A DNA stretch of 64,000 bases, taken from positions 64,525,249 to 64,589,248 of the forward strand of contig NC_088295.1 in NCBI RefSeq assembly GCF_032854445.1, in the 5' to 3' direction. This DNA is from Liolophura sinensis. Lineage: Eukaryota; Mollusca; Polyplacophora; Chitonida; Chitonidae. Numbering within the stretch: position 1 is the stretch's first letter; each line of letters begins with the position of its first letter. A program made the position numbers and the translations under genes. Below are positions 1 through 12,060 of this stretch, piece after piece. The notes under the pieces are model-generated. The model ran no database searches. It saw only the letters and a program-made list of their open reading frames with translations, and was not told where the DNA came from.

Positions 1-1639
1 AAATTAATTGATTTATTATTTGTGGTTGAACGCTTCAGAGTCACATTTCGTCTCTGGCTTTGACGCACAGCCACACAGCGAGTCCGTTAATTCTCATAGG
101 GGAGATAATTAACTCTATGTTCAGTGTGCACGTATCATCCTAAGCCTAAATATACATGTAGGTACATGCTCGTATTTGTGGGTAATGTTCTCTGCACTGA
201 TAAGACTCTCCGAGAAGGGTCAACATTTCAGGTAGTCTATTAAATGTAAAATTGTTTGATAATTTGTATGTCTCCTACACACAAAATTGCAATATAGTGA
301 AAATTTTTCTCTTAACTGCTACATCGCAAAGACATGAAGCTTTTTACAGCTTGAATAATCATTAATATATCAACCCATAATCAGATTCCACAAAGCCATT
401 TCTGACTTAAGTCATGAATTTGAACTGCTATCTTTAAGCTTATATTTTGGGTTTAGAAATTAAACGGTTGTCCACCTTATCATTGTTATCTTCAGAAAAA
501 GTTGTCTAAATTTCAACTTACAGTACCACAAACTTACCATTAATGTGAAGGGGTTTTAAATTTCAACTGAAGTCACAAACAGCTTGGTGGAATCTGCCCA
601 TATAGCTATCTAGAGAATATATATGGTCACGAGACAGAATGGTTGCCAGGGTTTAGTTACGACACTAGGTTATGTTGTGTATAATCAACATCAAATGACT
701 TCATTTTACACTGATAATTTACATACTTGCATTTTGTAGGGATCTGTTTGATTATTTTACAAAGATCAGAAAGAATAAAATGACTACAAAACCATCATAA
801 TATTCAACCTTTTTTCTGCCGTGTATTCAAGCCAGATATATTCCATTTATATATCCCATAAAACATGCATTCATTCCGGCCATCCCATGTTAATATCAAA
901 TTTCATTCCCATACACAGCATTGTGATAGAATTTATGCGAGTCATGGATAAAATTACTCAATTTTTTTTATGCACTGTACCCCTTGGGTCCTATACGGTC
1001 TGTAGTTTGGGTCCCTGGGTGTGATGGGCAGCAAGGTTATACCCAGACTCAAAGGGGGCCTATATGGATGGCATTCCACACCCCTGTTATTCTATAGTTT
1101 GCCATAGGAGATATCACGAACCCAATATAATTAAATACTATAGATATAAATATTCCCAGACTTGAACACTCAGATATTATGAGCTTTACATAACATGACG
1201 TGACCTTCACCATGGGAAACCGGACCAGAACTTGTTGTAATGAAGTTAGTGACCACATATAAATTTAATTCTATGTGACAGGCTGTAGGGCTTGACCTTT
1301 TTATTTCGCCCAGCCAGTTAGAAGCCAAAGTTCACAGCCACTGTACCCCATCTCTTTTGTTCTACTGTAGGATTAAAGGGCTTGTCACACAAGAACGTTC
1401 TCATGCTGTCTCACATGCAACTTAACAGGTTTGCTCAATGTCTTAATTGTGACGTGCAGTGATTTCCAAAGGATTTTGCTGACCAACACTGTGTAAGAGA
1501 ATTAGACTTGACTGTAGGACACAGCATTAAACAGCGTGCCTGAAAAAGCTTGCCATACAAATTAGGGAAGAGTACATTCTTCTTCGAACACTTTTAGAAG
1601 AGATTATAGTTATTTGTGATGCATGCATCCTGTTAGGGA
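1..1639. other. AT-rich non-coding stretch
   Basis: No gene, repeat family or RNA gene is seen. Frames are short and frequently stopped on both strands. A small more complex patch at about 40-115 contains several CpG and a TAATTA word, so a conserved element could begin at the left edge, but nothing else supports this. Confidence 0.5.
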
Positions 1640-2270
1640 ATCCGTCCTGAAACATTAGGCCTTTTATGCACTTTTGTTTCATTCATGATCATTGAACTAT
1701 TCCTCTCATCTGCAGAATCTCATCCTTTTTGGCAGGAATGAACAAGATATTCTTTAGCACGCCAAACATGGGACTGGCTATTTGTTTACACTGCTACAGA
1801 CTGTAATGCACTTGCAGCCTTTATCACTTTACAACAACGCATGCATATCTGCACATCGGCAATCCAAAAGGTTCTCCTGCTGGAGTTTGCAATTTCCGCA
1901 ACCAGCTTCATATTGCGGCTGACTTGTGCAATGCAGCGGTGATCTATAGGAGTGGACCCCTTTCATCTCTGATCAAAGCCTGCCTTTCAGTTCTCTCCAG
2001 AGAGGGCCTGGCTGGTAAGCTGGGACTCTATTAGCTATGTGTGTACAAGGACCTATCTACTGCACCCTGTCAATGGCTTCTCAATATTCTCCTGCAAACA
2101 GCTCTATAGACATTGGTAACACTGTAATTGTAGATTAATCCTTACATTTACAGGAGAGCGGCGCTGAAATTACACCGACAGTGCTGACAATGGGTCTACA
2201 GCTTCTCAGAATGGCCTTTCAATCGGTCCCTGACAGAGTAACAAGGACACAGTAAAAATAGATGCTTTGT
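1640..2270. other. candidate conserved non-coding block
   Basis: This is a unique, complex stretch with few homopolymers, richer in GC than its flanks, notably at 1980-2060 and 2150-2260. There is no usable reading frame and no resemblance to the repeats elsewhere in the window. It is proposed as possible cis-regulatory DNA on composition alone. Confidence 0.22.
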
Positions 2271-3642
2271 CCATTTTCATGTTAAACCCAATATCTGAAA
2301 CCAGGCTAAACTGCAAAGCCTAAAAGCCAACTTGTATCATATGCAACTACCACTTAAAGGGCACAAAGCAGATGCTTGAAAACATTGCATTAATTGGAAA
2401 TCATACAGCAAACATGTACATACACGTGCATGTGCGTGTTTGTTTCCTAGATGCTTATGCCTCCAGTGTGTCTGTGTACTTTTTATCTTTCATTAATTTG
2501 GCGTGACTTGACTTTCAATATTTACTATTTGAGAAAGTTAATTTGTTAAGGGCTTTGGCTGATACTCACTTGAATCTCGACTAAAAGATTTTCTGTGCAC
2601 AGGTTTCAGTTTTTAGATTTTTCCAGGAAATAAAATCCACTGAATGCCTCAAACTGTTTGCTGCTGTCACAACCATACAATCAACTTCTTCATGCTTAAA
2701 AGTAAAACCCCTTCTGCCACTCAGAGAACCCAAGACGGTTAACATATGAGCGTGCGCCTGAATGAAGTTCCTGGAATTAAATCAAATCCGTTTAACTTTT
2801 TCTGTTAGCTAGAAATAAGGATCTTCCCCTTCCTTTACCCATTAGTTCTGTCAGATGTTGCTGATAGAGATCAAGTTCAACGTTCATTCAGCGAATTCTA
2901 CTGCCCTCAATTCTTAAACTAGCAAACCTACAGGTTGATTTAGTGAGTGATTATATTTCTGTTTGGCATTCAACTAACAACCACATCTGCCATGTTTATC
3001 ATGAATTCGTCACAAGGAATATGGAATGCTAACTTTGAGGAAAAACAACTGAACAGTCCTAAAAAAATATTACATGTTGCATCAACATTCTTTTTTCTAA
3101 TTGACAGAAACAGGAAAGGCAAAATAAAAAACACCTTCCCCTTTAAATTCAAGAAGTCCTGTTGCACTGTTCCAAATGTCTTGTGTGATAATAAAATGGA
3201 ATTTGTGCTGAGCTATAACTCAGACATTCCCCTACCCCTCCTCTAAACACTTCATGCAAGTATCTAAAAGAAAAAAACATCTTTCAAATTTTTTCTCTCT
3301 TTTACATAGTTTCTGTATTGTGTACATGAGTATAAACCAGTCTACATGTAGTCATTAGCACAATCTCTTGCACTAAGATGCATAATAACTTGTTTTTATT
3401 TGTTTATTCTTTTTTTTATTGAAGTTTACTATAAACTTTATTCTGTATATTTTTTACTTTGCTTAATGCATTTATAGCCTTGAGCAAAATAGACAGACCC
3501 ATCAAGGAGAACAGCCACACATGAACATGACCTGAATTCTCCAATACAAGGCCTGTTTCCTGATTTAACATCATGATATAACTAAATTGGTAGTCGAGTA
3601 ACCCAGCATTTTAACAATAGATGACGTACATTAAAAAAAATA
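2271..3642. other. AT-rich non-coding stretch
   Basis: Nothing identifiable. The longest frame, about 100 codons on the plus strand from 2947, has lysine- and phenylalanine-rich low-complexity composition and overlaps an open frame on the other strand, as expected of chance frames. Confidence 0.5.
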
Positions 3643-3657
3643 GGGGGGGGGGGGGGG
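3643..3657. repeat. poly-G homopolymer run
   Basis: Fifteen consecutive G on the plus strand follow an A-run and are followed by further G-rich sequence to 3664. Such runs mutate quickly and are often mis-sized in assemblies. A G-quadruplex is possible but not shown. Confidence 0.9.
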
Positions 3658-3662
3658 AGGGG

Positions 3663-4040
3663 GAAGATTACCAGGCCTTCATTGGGAGCAATGGTGACTT
3701 CTAGACATCACACCAGACATGGCAATTACCCACTAATTGACACACAACACATGGTGGATTGGAACTGCACTTCTGAAGGCAATCTTTGGTCGTGGAATCT
3801 GTTCTGATTCACATTAAGTCAATACACCACGTATTCGGCCAACTACAAAAGAGGTATTCGGGAGAACCCGGTCACAATTAGTCTGGGTGTAAGTGTCTCC
3901 TCTGAGGATTGATCAGAAAGAACAAGTTAACTGGCACAATCTACACCAGCTATTGGAAGATTAAAGAACATTATCTCTTATAACGCCACCTAGTCTGAAG
4001 CTTTATGCTGTGTAGGCAGAGTTCCATCAGTGCATATCAA
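3663..4040. other. candidate conserved non-coding block
   Basis: This is unique, moderately GC-rich sequence with homeodomain-like words (CAATTACC and CTAATTGA around 3722-3740) and several CpG around 3790-3880. There is no open frame of note. It is bounded on the left by poly-G and on the right by an (AT)n run. The regulatory reading is inference. Confidence 0.2.
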
Positions 4041-4061
4041 ATGAATCAACTCTGCACATAG

Positions 4062-4066
<5 letters not shown>

Positions 4067-4129
<63 letters not shown>
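4067..4129. repeat. (AT)n microsatellite
   Basis: An uninterrupted AT dinucleotide array of about 60 bp, likely to be length-polymorphic. Confidence 0.95.
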
Positions 4130-4130
<1 letters not shown>

Positions 4131-4598
4131 CCTATAATAGCTAAAGATCTAAGCCTTGACTAGAAGCTTGGGTTAGATCTTAGTTTTTTAAATGCAAGGA
4201 TGAACTGACCTACATTTAGCTCGTGGACTTCACTAGAGCTCTGACAACTAAACAGTTCCTGTGTCTCCCACTCAGTCAATTTTTACTATCTTTTAATATT
4301 GGCCATTCACATGACAATGGGCCTGGGTGCAATATACATAGCTTCCACTTTTTGCTGCATTTATTGTGTACTGGAGCTTCCTATATACATGTATGTGCAT
4401 GCATGAATATACATTTACACATAAACGTATGTTAAGAAGCAATGTCAATATTAATTTTCTTATCAAATTAAATAAGCCTTTATCACAAGTTATCTAATAT
4501 TCTAAATAAAAATCCAAGATTTCATTACAAAATCAGTTTGATTTAAGTAGAGCATTAACCAAATTCCCTAACTAATGCAGAATGGTTCAATTAAAATT
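4130..4598. other. AT-rich non-coding stretch
   Basis: No gene or repeat family recognised. Includes several palindromic ATACATGTAT / GTGCATGCATG words typical of the background of this window. Confidence 0.5.
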
Positions 4599-4610
4599 CT
4601 TTTTACAATT

Positions 4611-4759
4611 TATTTATTTATTTATTTGATTGGTGTTTCACGCCACACTCAAGAATATTTCACTTATATGACAGTGGTCAGCATTATGGTGGGAGGAAAC
4701 CGGGCAGAGCCCGGCAGAAACCCACGACCATCCGCAGGTTGCTGACAGGCCTTCCCGCG
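4611..4759 (-). mobile_element. SINE family A, 5'-truncated copy with target duplication
   Basis: The minus strand reads the 3' body and tail shared with the copies at 19,882, 35,813 and 59,956: a CCCGGTTTCCTCCCACC-type core, the segment ending near GCGTGAAACACC, then an (AAAT)n tail. The tRNA-like head is absent, so the copy is 5'-truncated. It is flanked by 12-bp direct repeats (4599-4610 and 4760-4771) differing at one base, which I read as the target-site duplication of a LINE-mediated insertion. The element needs a partner LINE for movement and encodes nothing. Confidence 0.85.
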
Positions 4760-4771
4760 CTTTTTATAATT

Positions 4772-6344
4772 ATAAGAGTTATTCCAAATGTGAAATCATA
4801 AAGTTTCTTGCACATACTGACAAAGTTACAACATCCTACAATTTCATTGCTTTTAAAAGAGAAGAAATCATTAATCATGTTGTCCTATTATTATTAGTTT
4901 AGTCACAACAAACCCACCTACGCTGTGCTGTCTTAAGCAAATATACATGCTAAATTCAAAAGGTTTGTTTATAGTGTGTGACTAAATTTGCTCAACCCTT
5001 CTTACAGATCTATTAGCTTAAACTAAACACTTCATGGACACAGATGCCTCTCTGATGATTGCAAATGTTGCGATTACCACATCAATAAACTGTATAACTG
5101 GTTCGTAAGGTCTAAAGTACTCTTAAAGTCGTTTTTGTAACTGCCTCAGACAACCTTTAACCATGGAGCATACACTGCCAGCTTCTTCTCATAAACAAAG
5201 TCTTGACTGCAAGTAGCAGCAGGTAATCCCTGGAAACTATTGACCAGATGTGCCTAAAGTCCTGATCTATAGCATCCACATGGGCCAATTACAGGGAAGC
5301 AGCGCTGGTATTAAATTCTGATCATGTACTTTAAAGGTCTTCTACACTTGATGATGTTTTCATTTAGTTACTGCATCACTTAAAACTGCCTTGTGAACAT
5401 ATATCACTGCGAGTACCAGCCCTGAAATATTGCTCCAATCACTTAAGCACTGGAAAATGTAATTACCACAGAGCTGCACATTTCACCTCTTGACTGCTTA
5501 GTAAAGAGGTTTGTATACAGGTGAAACAACCTGATGCCATATTGTCATGGCTCAATATGTTGGAAATAGAAGTTTTGATAATGTGGATGCGTGTGTGCGG
5601 AAATCCACTTTACTGATTAAGTAACAATGGTAAAACAATACTAGCAGGTAAATCATTGTAAATTATGAATGAGAGTTTGAATGCAGAATTCACAGCACCA
5701 ACTGAACTGGTTATGGTGGTCAACATTGCGCGCACATTTAATACGCTTCCAAAGGCTCAGAGAAACATAATGCAGAAAAATGGAGCCTGCATATACAGGC
5801 TGACAGATACCAATTATCATTCCTTTAACCATGTAGATCAGACAAAAAGACAGGTTCATAAAAAATTAACAAAACATCGTGATTATCAAAATTTCTGAAA
5901 CTGTATATGATTGCATGAATCATCATATTTAATACAAATGAATCATTTGTTACTTTTAAAAAATCTATGCAAATGTAATATAACAGAGGTATGCAGTGGT
6001 TGCAAAAGGACAATTTGTATGTTTAATTAGATATACATGCATACATGTGGCAACTATCAGAGATATTCAAGAGTCTGGTTGATCAAACATTACAAATGAA
6101 GGCAACAATACACAAACAAGTAAAAGCACATGATAATGCTTGCTTGAGAAAATAATAACTAAATAATATCAGCTCTGTAAAACTCAAAGAAACTTTCTTA
6201 CTTCATAAAGTATAATGAGACTGGATATAGACAATTCATACAATAACTTTAATCAACAATGCTCATGCATGTAGAAAGTCTTTGGCACAATTTTTGATCA
6301 CTGATTAGAAACTATTCAGACAAAAAAAATCCTCCATATCATTA
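4772..6344. other. non-coding stretch without clear features
   Basis: No gene, RNA gene or recognised repeat. The frame at 5665-5898 on the plus strand (77 codons) overlaps a similar-sized open frame on the minus strand and shows no domain, so it is treated as chance. Moderately complex sequence around 5000-5330 could be conserved, without specific support. Confidence 0.45.
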
Positions 6345-6990
6345 TTGTTCAGGCATGCATTACCTTTGGCAAATGTCCCCTGTCCTCAAGTAGAATGGCT
6401 ATAGCTAGCATCAAAGGCAGCGCCACTTGTCTCCATTGTACACACAAGTAAACTGGGGATAAGCTGATGTCCGCCCGAGAGCTGATCTGGCTTAGGGAGG
6501 AGATGTGCTGACATGGACTGACTTTGACCAAGATTCCTGAACACAAGTGGTTCACGGGTCGCAGAGAAGCTCAACATCTTTAATTATTGATCTTAGACTT
6601 CTATTCCATATCGCGTGATAGGCAATATAAGAGGAAAGTCACAGTCGAAAACTGATCGAGAGCCGATTCAGTAGTAATTACCCAGGACGCCAGTCCCTAC
6701 ACAGGACGGTTTATTGTCAAGCCCGCTCATTAATGGCCGATACTCAAGACACTGTTTCAACATTGTCCAACAGCTCCTTGTAAAGATCTTATTAACACGG
6801 TTTTGGCTGAGATCTTATAAGCCAACCCACCACAAGGACATTCCTTTCCAAAAGTAGCCTTCATCTCAAGCGTTTCATTAATTTTACAGTCGCATTGATC
6901 TAAATAAGTACCATAGATCTTTAATCATAGACCGTTTTTCAGACAGCGCCTGTGTTGCCATCTGGCATAATTGGCTTAGGAGCCACGTTC
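6345..6990. other. candidate conserved non-coding block
   Basis: One of the clearer unique blocks: about 650 bp of complex sequence with raised GC and CpG (6470-6570 and 6600-6730) and homeodomain-type words TTTAATTATTGATC (6579-6592), AGTAATTACC (6673-6682) and TCATTAATGG (6727-6736), plus E-box-like CACTTG/CAAGTG. Two small open frames on the minus strand overlap in different registers, arguing against coding. Enhancer-like function is inference. Confidence 0.3.
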
Positions 6991-7829
6991 ACCAATCTCT
7001 GCTTTACACAGTGATATAACATATCACAAGCCTTCTATCATAAACCAGGGTTTGGTACTGGACGAGATACAAATACATACTTATTATGGGGAGTGTATAT
7101 TTCAAAATTATTGTCATTCGCATCACTGCTACGAAAACTCTGCAATTCTCCCTCAGATAACATGGCATGTAATTACCTATGCACAATTGTATACACACCA
7201 AAGTGAATTTGAAAATAGTTGAGATAATCTACAAAATCGCCACAGCAAGAGTATTTCCACAATCCCTACATGATCGCTACAGCTATGGGGGGTCAAATGA
7301 TGTTGACAATGAATTACTGCCTGCGTTGTCCTCCATCATTCCAGTCAGAGCAACCCCCTCATAAACAGTGACAATGACAGAATGTTCGAAACACATGTAT
7401 GCAGATAATTAAGTCCACTTTAACCCAAGCACTATTTAGGCTAATAACACAGGAGACATGTAAAAAAAAATTTAATAAGTGATACAAAGAACTCATTAAA
7501 CTGCACTGGCCACATTTAGTATCTCAAAATGATTGAGCTTTTTTTTAGCTTAAATAATCCCATCTGAGAAGTAAATTTCAGTACTAAAGAATGTTTCACT
7601 CCTGTGGACAAGACATGCCACTCAGTCCCAGTGTACTATTGTCGCTGGAAACACTACACTTGTCAGTCCCATATCCCATGACATGCCAAAATTGAATTCT
7701 CCTTCTTTGATTTGGTGTCTACATGCTGTACTCAAGAAATTTTGTTTACTTGACAATGGTCAGGCCTGTGGGCAGAGGAATCAATAGGACACAAATAAAC
7801 ATCTGTTGTTCAACTTATACCCAACAAAC
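6991..7829. other. mostly featureless stretch with a small complex patch
   Basis: AT-rich sequence without gene or repeat. The patch at 7240-7365 is more complex (GGTCAAATGATGTTGACAAT around 7292) and may be a short conserved element. Nothing else seen. Confidence 0.4.
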
Positions 7830-8095
7830 CTCCTGATCTTATTTCGTAGTCGAATAAGCAAAAACTGGATTTGAGCCCATGTCCACATTGGTCACAGGCC
7901 GATTGGCTGGGGCGAGTGCAAGGCTTCAATTGGCTGACTGATGCCGAGACTTCAGACACCACAGTGATTGTTGGCGTTATTAAACCTATTTGTAAATCAG
8001 ATAAATAATGTACGTCATCAATAAAACTGCCTTCATGGGATAACATATAAGGCGAGTGGAAACTGCTGACAACATCCAGATTTAATGTATCCATG
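7830..8095. other. candidate regulatory block with CCAAT-type and Hox-type words
   Basis: Within 130 bp there are two ATTGGCTG words (7902-7909, 7929-7936; inverted CCAAT-box type), a half-CRE TACGTCA (8011-8017) and CAATAAAAC (8019-8027), a word typical of posterior Hox or Cdx sites. The block is GC-richer than its flanks. A 94-codon minus-strand frame crosses it but has no recognisable domain or repeated-codon signal. Word identities are seen; binding is inference. Confidence 0.28.
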
Positions 8096-8971
8096 CAGAT
8101 GTATAGCTAAGGCTTAATCTACTCAGGACGTCAGCAAGAGAAAAAAACTCTGACACCAATCCATCAATTCTGCTTAGATTAAAAAAAAAAAAATGAATAT
8201 TCTGAAGATGATTTTGCTAGAAAATCAGAAGGAACCTGAGAAATTAGTAACCCCCTTTCACTACACCAGGCCATCTTTTGAATCCATCTTCAGCCTATTT
8301 CAAGTGGCTATTAAAGACAAATTATCCAGAATATGAGATTACAAACCATTAAAATCTTGCAAGGGTTCTGTAACAGATTCAGTATCCTCAACAACAAGAA
8401 CAAAAGTATTACAAGAGGTTTGATGGAAAATGGATGATGTATTATACCACGAAGCTGGTTCAGTTATCACATCACACGTTTACCAGTTCCCTTGGGTATT
8501 AGAATACTTCTAACCTCGGATCGCCTCTCTCTTCTGACGTAGCTTTTAGTTGTGATTTGCAAGCCAGACCATGAAATTAAATAATTTATCCTGAATTTGT
8601 CCTGAATTATCCGGACATAAAACCTTTCACTCACAATCTACTAACATATAAGCAAAACATTTGCACCATAATAAAAACCATCTTGGATCTGAACTGCAGG
8701 TATGTTAGAATTTCTTGAAAGCATACATGTACAAAGAATTTACCAATGTATGTGTATATGCCTATTCAGGATATAATGTATTTTTTTATCCGTTTCAAAG
8801 TAGTCTTTATCATGCCAAATATGTTGCATAGTACATATATATCAAACTGAATTTGACAAACTGGTGTAACATCTAACATCTAATTTGAAACACAATGTGC
8901 CCACAAGAAAACTGCTGAGAGGTTCCTAGAATCAATTGTTTCTCTTCTTAATTCTAAATTCAAGTTCGCTC
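8096..8971. other. AT-rich non-coding stretch
   Basis: No gene or repeat recognised. Short A-runs and ordinary AT-rich sequence. Confidence 0.5.
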
Positions 8972-9170
8972 AGTAGGAAAGAAGCTTTGTCTATTGTATG
9001 GACTAATTACATACAACTAACTTCAAAGAAATTGTCAAAGGTACACATACCAACTCCATGAGTGAACTGTTCAGAAATTTCTTCAACATGAACAAATCAA
9101 CTGCTTTTTCAGTTAGTAAAGTTAGGTTAACAAGAAGCTCTGTTTATAGCATGGGACTAATTATATACAG
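8972..9170 (+). repeat. old direct duplication around GGACTAATTA
   Basis: The segment at about 8979-9016 (AGAAGCTTTGTCTATTGTAT then GGACTAATTACATACA) recurs with substitutions at about 9132-9171 (AGAAGCTCTGTTTATAGCAT then GGGACTAATTATATACA), an offset of roughly 153 bp. The best-kept part is the ACTAATTA core, a homeodomain-type word. It is a diverged local duplication by eye; no alignment score was computed. Confidence 0.55.
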
Positions 9171-9184
9171 ATCAGTGTATTTGG

Positions 9185-9560
9185 CTAGCCTACAGTGAAT
9201 CTTGCACACTCATCCGGTTCTTCCTGGTCTTTCCTGGACATCTGGACGAAGGTGAGATCATGACCATTAGCAGGGACCCACAACAGACCACTAGGAATCC
9301 CTCTAGACACTGCTATTGACTTTGGTACAGCACTGCCCAACTCGGACTAAAATAAGGTCTTCCCAGTGGAATCCTGCCATAATCAACCTTGCCAAAATTA
9401 CTCATTAGGCAACCTGCTCTTGGCCGGCCATTTTCTGCTCTGCTGAACCTCTGGCAGGGAAGACATTATAGTCTGCTGCACCACTATAAGCTAGGGTTGT
9501 GCTCTCATACGGCTATCATTTAACAGATAAGTTGACTAAACAAAGACAAGTGATAAAGTG
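9185..9560. other. candidate conserved non-coding block
   Basis: Complex sequence with higher GC than the neighbours, including TGGCCGGCCA (9421-9430) and ACTCATTAGG (about 9400). There is no open frame and no similarity to other repeats in the window. Could be regulatory; support is compositional only. Confidence 0.22.
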
Positions 9561-10206
9561 AGTCAGCAAAGATTAATTGATGAAGCCTGGTCAATATCAT
9601 CTTATACAGGCTGTGAGAGACTGGTGAAACCTTTCTTTTACAGGCTAGATAAACTGGCATGACCTCTCAGAGGTCACAGCTACAGAGACATGTGGAACAC
9701 TATGTTGAATCCTGCAGATTTATGCAGGTTCAGAGCCATACACTGTCACACATGGATCAGTGTTAACTCGAATATTGGACTAATATTTGAAATTCTTTAA
9801 CTGCTCTTATTCCCATTTGAACAAATACACAAAAACCCCCTAAGAAATAAGAGCCAAATATCTCTTATAAAATGTTTTTCAATATCCTTTGTATGTATTT
9901 AACATGATGCACCATTATTACATAAGTGTAAATTACATTCACATGTACAGCTTACATGTTGTCAATCAAATCATTACTGTAATTTCCTTGGCCTCCATTT
10001 TGTCAGCTTAATGCATGCATGGTCTACGTGTTAAGTCATACAAAATTTTTATACTACAGTAGTACGTACCTACTTAGTGATAGTTACATACCAGCCACAT
10101 TCATAGCTTACTTCAAGTTATCAGTTAGTGTTTATGAAGAGTTTTAACAAAAGAATCTTTCAAACTTCTGAACTGGTAACCTGAAATGTGGTGAATAACA
10201 TGACAG
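9561..10206. other. AT-rich non-coding stretch
   Basis: No gene, RNA or repeat family identified before the minisatellite. Confidence 0.5.
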
Positions 10207-10398
10207 TTAATTAGACTCTTCAGAATAAGGTATATGTATTTATTAGACTCTTCAGAATAAGGTATATGTATTAATTAGACTCTTCAGAATAAGGTATATG
10301 TATTAATTAGACTCTTCAGAATAAGGTATATGTATTTATTAGGCTCTTCAGAATAAGGTATATGTATTAATTAGACTCTTCAGAATAAGGTACACGTA
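10207..10398 (+). repeat. 32-bp minisatellite, six copies
   Basis: Six head-to-tail copies of a 32-bp unit containing AGACTCTTCAGAATAAGGTA start at 10207, 10239, 10271, 10303, 10335 and 10367. They are almost identical: units alternate TTAATTAG and TTTATTAG at the start, one has AGGCTC for AGACTC, and the last ends TACACGTA instead of TATATGTA. No spacers separate the units, so it is a tandem array and not a CRISPR. High identity suggests recent expansion. Confidence 0.95.
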
Positions 10399-10719
10399 AT
10401 GGTATGTGTAATAAATGAAAAGGAGCATGTCTATAAATGTTACTGTTACATGCGCTTTATGCTATGCAAATACAACTACATGCAACTAAGAGTGATTACA
10501 GTTTTGCATACGTGTCAATGTTGCAGGCCAAGTGATAAATTCCAGGTGTTGGTAAACTGGAGGTCAATGGAAATAAAAAGGGCTTTCACATTCAGAACAT
10601 TCTTCACCACCTAGAGTTCCATTACTTGGCCCCTAAGGTATTGAAACAGCAATATAACCCGATTTAAAACGGTTGATTTATTTACAAAAGGGAGAACACC
10701 CTTGTCAGATTTTTTTACA
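10399..10719. other. non-coding stretch right of the minisatellite
   Basis: Nothing identifiable; a 71-codon frame here lacks any domain. Confidence 0.45.
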
Positions 10720-10925
10720 CACAACCCATACAAAGCAATTCTCGTCTGTTTTATGAGCCACCAATACAGTGCCAGCATCAGGCGATCCCACTGAAAACCT
10801 GAACAGTGCCATAAACCGACAATTAATCAGGGCTGCAGTCAATGATGGTCCGCCAGTGGCCTTCGCCAAGATGGGCGACCCTCTGTCCCGCTTAAATACA
10901 TACACCTTGATTCCAATCACATAAA
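10720..10925. other. candidate conserved non-coding block
   Basis: About 200 bp of GC-raised, CpG-containing sequence with GCCATAAAC (10808-10816, Hox/Cdx-type) adjoining CGACAATTAATCAGGG (10817-10832, homeodomain-type) and AAGATGGGCGACC near 10868. It is also open on the minus strand for 71 codons, but with no recognised domain. Regulatory role is inferred from word clustering. Confidence 0.27.
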
Positions 10926-11819
10926 CACTAGGTATATAAGAAAGATTACTGCCAACTTGTCACAGATAGGTTGACTTTTACAGCATTACGTTTTATTTTA
11001 CCATGATTGAACACAATCCACAAAAGTGAGCCACTTGACCTATTGATTATTCACTCAATGTGCCGATCACAATCTAATCTTGCTTATAAAGTTCCTAGAA
11101 AGACGAATATGCCTTCATATATACATAACATATACCCAATAAACCAAAGTCTACAAATACTAGTCATCATTAACGTTTACTGACAAGCGATTGTTGGGTT
11201 TCTGCAATATATGTGCTTTAATCCTAATCTGAACTGAATCATTCCACAAACAGCTAGCCGTCCTCAAATGGCTGTAGGATTAAAGGACAAATCCTTATGT
11301 CAATTACTACACACAATCAGTCCCCAGGTCCCCTGTATTTGATAGCATGCAAATAAACAGTTCTGTCTGCAGGTGCTTTTTATGCTTAAATGCTGTATGC
11401 TGAACCCATGCTGGCTTGGTTGACTGGAGCATTTGCCTTGCTGCATCTCAATCACCCATGACAAAGGTTTATGGCTCAAATCCAGCTCGAGTTACTTAAC
11501 TCATTGAAAATAATAAACAATGATCACATTAACAGAGGGTTACATATGCAAAAAGGCTTTCCTTTCACACAGTCTGTCCATAATTAGCTTCAAAACTGCT
11601 TTGTTTTAGCAGCATTGTATGTTTTGATAAAAAAAAAATCACCTCTATACAAACCAAAAACACATTTAAAAATGTCAATGCAAAAAAAAAAAAACATTAT
11701 CTTTGCTTCAAGGAGACCAAAAAAATGCTCTTTTTCCTGCACTGCATGGACTTTTTAATTTCTGGTTCTCGTATCCGTTTAAAAATCAGACATGCCAAAG
11801 CATCAGACATTATCTGGAA
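10926..11819. other. AT-rich non-coding stretch
   Basis: No gene or repeat family. Contains several A-runs (11629-11640, 11682-11693). Confidence 0.5.
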
Positions 11820-12060
11820 GAAGGCTGTACTCTTACCCATGTAACGAAGCATTACCACCCAGGACACCTGCAATAAAACACATCCCTAATGGCTGCAGGT
11901 GATCCTTGGGTACATGTGATGTAATGTATAATTCACGGGAGCCAGGAAAGAGCGTGGAACTTCCCCACTGCGGGCCATCATCCCCACCCGTCATGGCAGC
12001 CAGCCAGTTACATACACATCTCACACGCGGCAGACTTAACACGGCTCGATATGCCTCATG
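11820..12060. other. candidate conserved non-coding block
   Basis: Unique sequence with GC and CpG above background, two CACCTG/CAGGTG-type E-box words and CAATAAAAC (11871-11879). The 69-codon minus-strand frame over it has no recognisable domain. Proposed as possible regulatory DNA on composition. Confidence 0.24.

Noticed and set aside
10207-10398. Regularly spaced repeats reminiscent of a CRISPR array
   Set aside because: Units are directly adjoining with no unique spacers, and the context is eukaryotic.
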